A stretch of DNA of 60,000 nucleotides from Lineus longissimus (taxonomy: Eukaryota > Nemertea > Pilidiophora > Heteronemertea > Lineidae), in contig NC_088317.1 of assembly GCF_910592395.1 (NCBI RefSeq), positions 436,001 to 496,000 on the forward strand. Reading direction: 5' to 3'. How positions within the stretch are numbered: the stretch's first letter is position 1; the number at the start of each line of letters is the position of its first letter. This document shows, one piece after another, positions 39,301 through 51,300 of the stretch. Under the pieces are notes generated by a model that saw only the letters and a program-made list of their open reading frames with translations, was not told where the DNA came from and ran no database searches. A program made the translations under genes and the position numbers.

Positions 39301-42300
39301 CTCCCTCACCAAGCGTCTCCCGACTCTCTGTAAGGTTGGTTTCTTTTCAAATCGACACATTCTAATAATTTGCTTGGCTCACTCGATGCTTTCCTACAAG
39401 GCTGGTTCCTCCTGCTTCTGCAGAGGATGGCAACTAGTCTTGGTTTGCCGCTTTCTGCTCAAGACATGAGTATTTCAATAGCTAGATAACCGACTTCTAA
39501 TGAGCTTGAATCATCACCCCTCTTATCTATAACCATTCCATAAAGGGGTAATTCGGGTAATGCTGTCCAAATTTTCTATCTTGTGAGATCCTCAGCACCA
39601 ATGATTTTCATCATTACCTCATTTGGATAGTCGGACCTTCAGTGTTTGTATCCTTGTTAGCCATGGCTCCATGGGTATAGATATATTACAGTGTTTGAAC
39701 TTGATAAATGACTTTACTCATTTCCTCAAAGCACCGAGTACCATGTTGTTACTTTAAAGAGCCAAATGTTGAAATCATTGTACTAAACAGAGAGAGAGAG
39801 AGAGAGTTTAAGTATAGGTTCCACACAGCCGCCTCGGCTAACAACAGGTAATGAGAAATATGACTCCGTCCAATCTGAATGGGGACAATGTTCCATCAGA
39901 GTCTTTCTATACAAAGACTCTGGTTCCATGTAGCTTTACCGGCAAATGTGGTAACAGAAGTATTTCATCTCATGGATAATGATATCATACAAGCCATAAT
40001 GGTTCAATATTGATATTTTAGAGTGAACCTCAGTTACTGATGGATGCTAACCTAAATGTGAAATGGCGTCTGTCAGATTTGATCTCTTCGTTCTTAGATG
40101 ACCTCATTACTGACTTGAGTGGAAATACAAATCTGTCAAATAGTTCGAAAGCTTCCCTATATTACTTGAGTTTCGATGGAAATTTATCAGTTGATATTAT
40201 TGCTTACAGTTCGGATATGGGATGAACCCATCTTGTTAACCAATATGTTTTAATACACAGTGTGATTGATGCCTTCAAACATTTATACTGAGCTGCAGTA
40301 CTTATCAGTTCATTTGGGTTAAATTTGGAACTTGTACTGGTTATTCTGATGAATATGAAACATGACCTGCACACTTCTTGATATTATAATTTTTCTCTTC
40401 CATTCCGCTTACAAAGAAGTGCATGTGGTCGTAGGTCAAGATCAAAGTCACCTGCTCCTGTTAAAAAGAGTGCATCATCGCAGCATCTCTGCATCAGGTT
40501 GGTTCTTCAATTCTTACAGCACAGACAGTGTTGTATTTGACTAACACAACTCACTATCCTCACAGTCTCGAGAGTTCTATACCAAATAACTTAACACCTT
40601 TTGACTCATCATTAGTTCCTTTCTATTGTATAGCAACTTCATCGCTTTCATTTCAGGCAAAAATGAGGCAGTCTCGTCTTGTGTGTTTTGTTTTCGTGTC
40701 CTTTGACACCACATATACCAAATGGATAGTAGGAGCTATACAGACATCCAATGCTACATTACCCTCTCACAGTGGCATCAAAGAGATGACACCATGGTAC
40801 TGCTTCAGCATCGTATCATGCCTCACATGCTCTGTTTTCCCTTCAAGATGGCTCCTTACACAACACCAGGTATCTCTAAAATCAAGGTGGTTATACACTT
40901 GAAACAGGTTACATGTGTTGTTCACCTTATTTGAGCATGAGTCACCTTTTTCTACAGGAAAGATCTGCGTTCCCGCTCTTTATCCCCTGCTCCTTCAAAA
41001 GACTCGGTCAGGTTAGTTCATGCAGAGTAGCTGCACAACTTCACAGTCTTATCCATTGACCTGTGCTTTAGAGAGGCCAAGCATTACAATTTGCTTTCAT
41101 TACTATTTCAAAGCTACAGCATATTACCGCCACCTAGGAACGATATTCACTGTCACCAAGGAACACCATTCATCTAGCAACACCCATACTGTTGTCAAGC
41201 TATATTTGCATCACAATTAATACGTAGCAACACCATTTGTCGTCACCTAGCAGCACTTATGTTATAAAGTATAAGCCTTGTCTGTAACCTGGCAACACTA
41301 TTATTGTTACCAAGAAAACCATCTTCTATTGCCTAGTAACACCTTTTCCACTGTTGCCTAGCAACATTTTTTTCTGTTGCTTAGCTACACCAGTAAATGT
41401 TACCTAACAACACTGATTGTGACATAGAAGCACTGTTATCTTTCGCCGTGATTCTTATTACGGGTTATCCTCTCTTGTTAGCAGCATTTGCAACATCACT
41501 CACTTTGTTGCAATACCATTCACCTGAGTAGAAACACCTCTTAGTCCACATCACAATGTGTGTTACTATAGCAATTCCATTCACTAACCAATTACTTTTC
41601 ATTACCAAGCCACGTCGTCTATGGGCACATAACACGGCCGTTTATTGCAGGAAGATTTCACTAATCTCACAGATTTATCTTCGAATAATTTTGATAGTTA
41701 GTTGTGCACAATTTGTTAGGCAGTCTATGTTTACAGTCAATTTAAGAGGGATGTTGAAGCAAAACATTTACTAAAGTGTTGTATATTCTGTGGTGAATGT
41801 GAAAGTTCCCTCAATCTCTTTATCCACATTCCTTTTCATGCCACTTCTGCAAAAAAAACAAGGTTTTTCCGTAAAAAGCATTATTCAGTAACTTAAAGTA
41901 GTTTTGAAAAAAAAACAAGGTCTTTCCGTAAAATACATTATTCAGTAACTTAAAGTAGTTTTGAAAAAAAAAAAAAAGGTTTTTCCGTAAAAAGCATTAT
42001 TCAGTAACTTAAAGTATGATGATGTTACTTGTAAAATGCTTTCACGGGCCCACCATCAAAATGGCGAGGCTAACTGTGAAAGTGCTGACTGTGTTACTGA
42101 TAACTGATGTTCTGTTACTAATTTTACCGTGTTCGATTTCAGTTGAAGTGAAAGACACATGTCATTCCAGAACATGTCTACATAATTTTTGTTTTAATTC
42201 TCAATGTGTCGTGTACTAAAGTCCTCTAAACAGCTTGTTGTTTTGAAATCTTTGTCTTGTCAGTTGTACATACACACAGTCGACAGTGATGTGAATGTCT

Positions 42301-45300
42301 CTGATCTTGCTGAACTATGTCCATAGGGCAAGGTACGGTCCTAGTGACACGTGTAAATGTCATGTCTTTGTGAAATTTCATAACTCACATAACTTTCAGT
42401 GGCATATCTTCACATTCATTTATCTTTAACCCGATTGACTTTCATTTGTCGGTAGCTGCAGCTGCATGCATCCACGAAGACTTTAACATTCATGAATCTA
42501 AACTGTCGCCACAAAGTGTTGTGGTAACAACTTAGAATTACTTGTCATCTTCATCATTTCCATTCAAGGTTATATGTTGTACCCAATGCATAGTATGCTA
42601 CATTGTCGTGATGCATATTCAGAGTCGACATTTACATGAAAATCCTATTTCTCCATCTAAGAGAACTGATTCCAGTCTAAATCATTTTCGATTCCAGGGC
42701 AAAAACGGTCAAGTTTACGAATGTCTTGTGGTAAGACATAAGGCATTCCCGACCTGATATTATGAGTCTCTTATGCATGTTTTGTTTCTGACTAGAAGAA
42801 CCATGTCGATGACCTCAGAGAGTGGTGATGAGAGAGAACCGGGCAAGTCGACGAGTACGGGTAACGTGGACGAAGTGGGCAACACACAAGGGAAGTCACG
42901 ACGATCCATCTTCAAGCGCAGGACGAAAAAAGTAAATAGTTTGTCTCCTTCTCCTTCTGAGTTCTCATTGGACTTGTGGTCGATTCTAGATTTTGATTTA
43001 TATGTTAAGTATTGAGTAAAGGGTATTGTATATCTTTGAGTTAGTGTGTCTACATGTAATGTCAGATGTTGTTGCACAAGATACGTCCATGACGATCTTG
43101 CCAAGAACATTCAGATCTCTTGGGAATTCTGGAACATTTGACTTTTATTGTCGTTTCGTTTGAGCTTTGATGTTCTAGCTGAAGGCTCCTATCTCTCAAA
43201 TCGGCAGACCGTCCTCTGAACCAAGCTTAACGTGACCCATGATCGCTGTAATCTTTATATTTTCAGAACACATCCTCCTCCAACATCCTCTCGGCTGCCA
43301 GTGACTCGGAGATGAACGACAACGAGTTTGGTCGCCACCACATCAAGCTAAGTCCAAGAATGAGCATGTCAGCTGCAGAGGATGATCCCCCGTCAGGTCC
43401 CAGTACCCCAAAGAGGAAGTTTAGCAAGTTCAACATTGGTGAGTTGATTCCTTGACCTTTCACGTAGTCACCCTCTTTAAAGTACAGTCGTATGTTCAAA
43501 TCATATCAATTCAAAGCTTCGCAGTTGTATTCAGTCTCACTGTCACGGAGCACTAGGATAGTACTTTCAACCCTCTCATGAGCTCACGATCTTTCACCTT
43601 CGAAAGTTTGTGCTTATGTGAGATTGTAAAATGTTGTTTTGACTACCGAATACTTCATCATCCGACAGAGCTAGTGGGTACTCCTGAACATGTGAGAAAG
43701 GATACATAATATAGTGTATTGACTAGTAGACCCCAAAGACTTCATATTAAAAAAAAAAAAACAAAACAAAAAAACAAATTGCAATTTGTTTATGATTGGG
43801 CTCTTTTTCACAGATTCGTGACTATTTCGTCGGCTGCATTGCTGCACATTTTTCATTAATTTTTTCTCAATGGTGTAACCCTAGGTGGAGGAAACAAACA
43901 ACGTAATAAGCATGGCAATGAAAGGCACAGCGACCATGGACGGCAGAAAAGCAGTAGCACTAAAGAAAAACATTCTGCTGGGGTCCTTGATAAAAAATCC
44001 AACGGCAAGAAACAGGTTAAAGGTCACGTGCCTGTCTATGGTCGCAGCCTCAGCCATAACTATCCTTTGTTTGGTCATGGGCGTGGATCAGGACATGGAC
44101 ATGGTATGTAAATATGTGATGCTGACAATATGAGTCCCTTCCTGCATCCATTGGTAACACTAGAATGTTGTATACACCTAATAAGATAATCACTTCATTT
44201 TTAACTGTTGATCTCTAGGTGTGCTTTCACCAGTAATGCCTGAACTAATCACCTCACTGTATGGTCACACGCCTACACTCAACCAGCTTTATCACTTCAT
44301 CGCTTATTATCACATGACGAAAATGCCCTATGAGATCCTTGTTTAGGATCTTATGCAGTTCCTTATACGATATATATCAGGTTCTTTTAAGATCACATTA
44401 AAATGTGCTATTGTTTGCACACAGGCAATTATGCCCAACAATTCGGAAATTTTATTTGGAATTATTTTTGAAAAACTTTATTTCTCAAATTTTATGAAAC
44501 AAGAAATAAAGAAAACAATTTTTTTGGAGCTTTTGAGAAAAAATTTCGTTGAAAGATTTTTTCAAAATATATCGGGGGCACTTTTGCCTGTGTACACTAT
44601 AAAAGACAACAAAAGGTAATCAGTGCAGCAGCAGCAGCATTTATAGGGGCAATATGCTTGTTATCACTGACAACGATACTGTCTTACCACAGGGGTACGT
44701 TAAACTGGCTTTGAAATGATGACTGCTCATACCACTTTCGTGATAGCCTGTGGCTTAACTTGCATGTTATGCATGATGATTATTCGTTACCGCCCCATCA
44801 ATTGGAGATGACAACATTCAATTTCTTTCTCTCTTTGCCCCGCCTATTTAACCTGTTCTTGCATCTGCTGCCCGAAAACGACCACCACCCCTTGAAGTGA
44901 TAACAATAACTAACAAGGTATAACATTCTTTCAGACAGGTTGCCCTCCTCGACATCGATAGGAACAAGAATTGACCCATAACACACTAGAAGAACTTCTT
45001 TTCTTCTCCTTAGATATTGATGATGGTTCACGAAGTTAGGGAATACCAATGGTTGTCTACTAAATAGATTGACAATGATTTTAGTAGTGTGTCTTCTTGA
45101 TTTCCTGTTTCAGGGTCCCGTCTGAATCACCTGTTTCCATCCTGGTCCTTTGAAATGCTCAATCTCAAACTTGGCAAGCAGAAATCGATCGGTAATTGAT
45201 CTGTCAATCATAGCGCATTTTGGGTAATAGGAAGCTTTGCTTGGAATGATATTCTATATGTGTATGCTTCGATAATGTCGAGATATGTCACATGACATGT

Positions 45301-48300
45301 CTGGGCTGCTTGTCCATTCGCATCTGAACTATTGAGTAAGATTTTGATATTCGAGTTTTCTAGCTATGAGACGAAATATCTATGCATGTCTTTCTTAAGA
45401 TTCTTCTGGCTGTTTGCTTGGCCTTATCTATCTTTGTCCCCTCCCATCAAATGAGAGACTTGTAAATGATGATGGCAATATGACGATATATCTTACCACA
45501 GATGGTGGGTTCAGATAATTTATAGCCATTGTAGCGATATTTACGAGGTCGTTGGGAGAATGCTGATAAGGTGGTGTGATAGGTAGCAAATGATTTAATC
45601 CATTATTAATCCAGGTAAACAAAATGGTGTTCAATCACGAGTGGTTTATGGCGAGTTTGAATTAAGTGCTAGTTGCGTTAAAAGGTTTAATTGAAGAAGT
45701 GTAATGATTCCCCGATCATTCTCGTTGCAAAAAGAGACGATTTTACACCCAACTGTCGTCTATGATACAAGATAAAATTGTTGTCATCCGCAGTGAAATG
45801 TATCCATGAGGGACTTGGTCCATGCTATTTTTGAGAATAACTCGGGTTTCTAAACTGTTGTTGCATTTGTCTGAGTTGCTCATAAACTATCTTAATCTTT
45901 GGATAGCTCTTGATATCTGAAAGTCCATGGTTTTGTTCCCTAATTCCCTAGGTCACTATTAATGTCAGCATTTCAGGGTTTACCCGTGAGAGAGCAGTTT
46001 GTTTTGTGCCATTTCATGATAATTTGCGTTTCACAATAGGTCCTTCTTCATATTAAGCGTTAAACAAAATTCTGAAAACTACCACAGGGCCCTGAAGCAA
46101 AGCACACGGAGAGTTGTCAGCTTCACCTTTCGGCCAATGCCGGCTGGCCTGGAAAGGAATCCGTTCTTCAGCTCAAGATATAGACCAACCAAAGGTTGTG
46201 GCGCATGCGCTTGCTTCGTTAACTGCAAAATAACTTGAAGGGTTTCACCTCCAATATAAGACCTGACATTCAGACACATGTCAGAATCTTTCATTCTGTG
46301 TAAAACAATGAAATGACTATGATTATGGATTGGGGCCCTCTCAAGTTGTTTTGCAACGCGCATGGTTGTATTTCAGCGTATGGTGGTTGGGGGTAAAGTC
46401 ATTTAGTTCAGGCCGTAAGGATGCCTCCCAGCCTTGGGAATAGCTCATGACCCGGTTCCTTTGCAAAATGTAGATGTTAACTTCACCTTCTAGCTTCTCT
46501 TGTTCACCAGAGCTTTAGTTGTTAAGGTTGCACGTAGAATCACATGCGAACATTCTTTCTGTTCACATACTGATAAGACTGATCAAACACACAAGCGACA
46601 AAATCGACAGGGTGTAGTTGTGTCGAGAGTAGGTTGGAGTGCATGTTACTTTATTCTCAACTTAGAGTAAAAGTTACACAAACATTTGCTGAAAGTGTCA
46701 GTGAGGACACGTTATATGCTATTAGTCATCAGAAAAGGTCACGTCGCGTCTAGGTCTAGGATTACCCAGGTTGTCTTTCAAAGGCGATCTCACAAGACTA
46801 ACCCATGGTTTCTGATATCGGCGATCGGCTTTGCAATCTAGCAGTGAGCTTTTCTCGACATCGTGTCTTCAGGATGGCGGCGATCGGCCAAATCAGACCA
46901 TGAAGACGACTCAACCACCGACCTCTCACAATTCGCCGAAAACCGTCGTGAATCTGTCCACCAACGCGGGAAGCGGATGTCCTTCAAGGCAGCTGGGCAG
47001 GCAACCTTGACATTTCTCACTGCACGGAAGAGACTTGAGGACAGCCTAAAGAGTTTCGGGAAGAAACGCCTCAGTAAAAGAGGAAGTATCGATGATGGTG
47101 AGATTTGAATGCTGCGATTAAGGCGTGATTTCTCTTTGGCGTTTTCCAACTTTGTTCGCTGCCTTGGCAAAATACACTTGGCTCCAGCGTTTATTTAGTT
47201 ATTAAAAAAAAACCACTGGTGCGGTTTGTATTCTTTGGTGATACTTCTTCACTAGTGGGTGTTTTCAATGAGACATCTCAAATACCAGCTGGACCCAAGT
47301 GTAGTTTGACGTACCGTGGACTGAAGTAGGAAAACGCTTTAGGGGAATCGGTACTCTGTGGTTGGAATAGCTCGTGACCAGACCTTACTGGTCACTGCTG
47401 ATTGACTGTAGCTATAGCTGCATCATAATCTACACATGAACTCTATGCTACCAGACTGACCGATAAATGCCGAACTCCCAATAACATCTCTCTTCCCTAC
47501 TTTCCACCTCAACCTACGGTTAACAATTTTGCTTACCGATAAACTGACCAATCTGGTTTCTTTGACTAATTCGCATGAAATAGATAAGAGTTATGACCTC
47601 ACCCCAACATAATCTCTTATTAGTTGTAATTCACTGACACCAACCCACAACTTAACCACTGGCAAATCACTTAGATTCTATCTTTAGCATCACAGAGTTT
47701 GTACCCGCCACGTGCAAGAGATTGCTTTACTCGGAAATAATGGTACCAGATAGAAACCTTAAGACAATATATTTTGTGTAAGGCCACCACAGATCGTAGG
47801 CTTTCATTGAGTACCAATAACAATGATGATAGACATGGCATCTTCCCCTCGCTCTAACGCCAAGTCGATGCCCTTACAGATCTGATGCGCCGCGGCTCGC
47901 TGGAGGTGGGCAACTCACACCAAGCTGAAGTCATCATCTTCAAAGAGAAGAAGCTCGTCGATGCTTGGGCAGTCAAGTCAGGCATGCTCCGATTCTCGTT
48001 CTTTATGGACTGCATCCAGCCTGGTAGCGTCCCGGATCCCCAGCTTGTTGCAGCCATGTTGGATTTGGTAAGTCGAGTTTATCTCACTGTCGGCACCCTG
48101 GATAAGTCAGTCGTCGATTGAAGCGAACGTTTCTTCAGAAGTCGTTACTGATGGTTCAGGTATTGGGCTGAGAAACCGAGAAAGTGTGCTTTTTGTTATT
48201 AACACTATCAGTTTCTGAACATTGTTATCTACTACTAAAGGTTATCTTGCATAATTGATGTCTCATACTACTCTTGTTGCAGGAAGCCCCTGTGGTTGCT

Positions 48301-51300
48301 CGGGGAGCACTGCTCCTTGAATGTGCCCATTTTGTGCATCGTTGTAACCGCGGCGACTGGCCAAACTGGATGCGGTTGAACCTGCCCAGCTTCCGGCTTG
48401 GAGGACCATTACAGAGTCGTGGACAACCATCAGGTTACAAGAGAAATACGTTACTGCAACGGACTGCGGGTAGAATGTTCTACATGTGGGCTGAGGTGAG
48501 TAACACAACTTCGTGACATTTGAATAAACTCAGATATCTTGCTCCTAAGCTTGTGGAAGCTTAGGAGAAGGAAGTATGGATGTGAGATTGTTTTGCAACT
48601 GTAGACGACATCTGTTCGTTTAGTTAAGGGATGGGTCCAAAAGAGGTAGTTCCGGCACAGTTTAGCTAAGTATTCAACATTGCATTTTTCACATTTCCTC
48701 ATTGCTTTGCAGGCTCTTGGTTTGAAGCTTGAGCAGATCCTGATGCAGGAACACAAGGACAAGTTTGACCACATCCATCAGGTCAAAGATGATAATAGAA
48801 AGAAAGAGCTGAGGGAGGCGGATGATGATGAAGACTTCATGGACGAGGGTGTGTGGTATATGCTTTGTCCTAGTTGAGATGAATTGGACATGAGGGAACA
48901 TCAGCGCAGTCAGGGGTGTATGTTGGGTAATCTAGACGTGACTCTTTAGAGCAGGCAGGCCTATCGAAGCACTTTTGATTCGTTTTCAGCAAGTTCGTGT
49001 TACTTTGATTAATCTTGCATCCATTACAGCAGAATCTACTGGTGAAGCCAAATGTATAAACCACTATGTATTTATATGATCGATTTTTGTTAACAGCCAC
49101 AGTCAATCATACTGGCTCAGACTGTCCCCACGCGTTGAAGATGGTCGCCTGTCAGCTCCTTTTAGAGATCACCACATTCCTCCGAGAGACCTACCAGTAC
49201 ATACCCAAGATTAAAGCCTCAAAGAGGGAGCACACATTGGAGAAAGCATCACAGAGATGGAGCAGCGTCCTTAGCAGTCCTGTCCACTCGGATCGTAGCT
49301 CTGCCTCGTTCACTGATCAGCCATATGGTAAACCTTGTGCTTTTGTCTTAGAGGGTGTAACGATTGTGGTCCTGATGGCATCAGGGAGATGACCTTGAGC
49401 TAATGATAAGTTGCTGACCTTGCCGACTGACTATTCCTCGAAGGACGTACTAGTAGTTGAACCACAAGTAAAATCTGAAAGCAGTCTGGGCTTTCCTCAG
49501 TCAATGTCTGCCGTCTCGGAGGAGTTGACAATAAAGTCACCCTAAATTCTTCATTCGCAAGAAAGTGGAATGTTATCCTAGATCAGATTTTCCGTTGTTT
49601 CGTTGTCCAAGGTTACTCAAGGTCATGCCCCACGTGCCTAATCACGTTGGACCACAACAACTAGGTGATGCAATGGCGCTTCTCTTGTAGTGTTGTCATA
49701 GATTTTGTCAACCTGTAACTTATAAGCTGGTGTCTAGTAACGTTGGTATCTGCTACGTGGTCTCTGATGCTATTCTCTCTAAGTTCTTCTCAAGTAAATT
49801 CTGCAAATATTAGGACCCGCAGCTATCTACAACTTTGACTCCACTCAAAACGTTTTCAACAACTATGAAGTCTGAATTTAATTAATTTTATTAGTAGTGC
49901 ATAAAATGTTTAACATTACAATCCGTTGAAGGTTTGAATTGAATGTCTTTCATTATCTTTTTCAAATCTTCACCCAGTGGTCCCTTCCTGATTTAGTTGC
50001 CCCACACCGCGCCACCAAAGCTTCTTATAGATTAATTTAGCAGTGAAAGAAAATTTAGTTGAATCTTTATCTCATTTTGCCCATTTATTACAAGAACTCT
50101 CATTCCATTTGGACCTAGTTCATGCTCTGTGAATATCTTAGCTCTCACAGCCGCCTTCCTGAGTTCAATATCCTGACAAAAGTAAAGAGCAGAGAGTATT
50201 TTTTTCTGGATTTCAGTTTATTAGGACCAAGTGGTTTTACTGCTATTTGCAAAACTCTTTCTTCTACTTCTGTGACCCTGCATCAACCCTCTCCCTCCCC
50301 TACCACCAACACCAAACACGCACCCCCGGAGCCATTTAGAGAGTGATATGTGTAGACTACCGAGTCCAATCGTCTGATACATCTGGTGAAATTCTAAAGC
50401 AGCCAGGAGTAACAAACTGCGGCCGCAAATGATGTAGAGTATAAAAATAAACAATAACTGATATTCATGATACCTTTAACCCCGTTGCAAGTACTTAAAG
50501 GAATGTTTGAAAATGTGTTATCAAACGACAAACGTGGGATAGCACCGACACATCTGGTACTTTCTAAATGACTTCTTCCTTCCTCCTTCCTTCTTTCCTT
50601 CTTTTCATTTCCTTCTCTGCAATTTGTTTATTGTTTGGTCACTCTTTCTTCTTTTGTCACTTGTTGAAATGCTAGCGTCCCTTTCACCAGGGAGTCCCGG
50701 AGACCGGAAGATCAGCTTTGCTGTCTTGGGAGAGCAGCGAGAACGCTCCGATTCACTCCACAGTAGTACGACCACCATCTCAGCTGCTGCCGGTGACCCT
50801 GACGACAAGAAAGGTAAGTTCAAGGTCATATAATGCTTCATGCTACGGCGACGTGCAAATGATCATGATGGAGGTGCAAAAGATCAAAAAGCGATCAAAA
50901 ATATTTCAAAAAGTGAGATTTCTTCTAAAATCTGAAGAAAAAAAAACTCGAAATTTTGGTGGTTTACTGTTTTTCAGTTTTTAGCATGTTTGTGTCATTT
51001 TGTTGCCTAGAACTAAATATGAATAAGTTCATATTAATAATCATTGTATTTATTTGTCTTTCAGAAAGGCGTGTGGCCCAGGGCAGAAAACTGCTGAAGA
51101 TGCGGAGAAATTCAGGTCAAAACTCGAGCTTTAAAAATCGGAGCTTCAAAATGAAACGAGAGCCTGGTGGCAGTACGAAATTAAATTCAAAAATAATCAT
51201 AGTGTTATGTAGTTTTGTTGTTCTAGTTTGCTCTAGAGTCGCTTTTAGTCCTGCCACCTAAGAGAATCACTGAAAACCGGCGGGTATTTGTGGTACTAAC

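Larger units (their letters stand above)
36631..40416 (+). other. Introns between RS2 and RS6
   Basis: Four introns of 810-1080 bp. One holds palindromic micro-insertion copy 2 (listed separately) and a (GA)n tract at about 39790-39806. No other element recognised. Confidence 0.5.

Noticed and set aside
44353-44619. 88-codon + strand open frame in an AT-rich intron
   Set aside because: Lys/Phe/Ile bias follows base composition; no splice phase fits UNC80.
51116-51261. Read-through extension of exon X16
   Set aside because: The frame stays open but becomes hydrophobic and lacks a good donor; the 51-nt form fits the phase of later exons. Not fully excluded.
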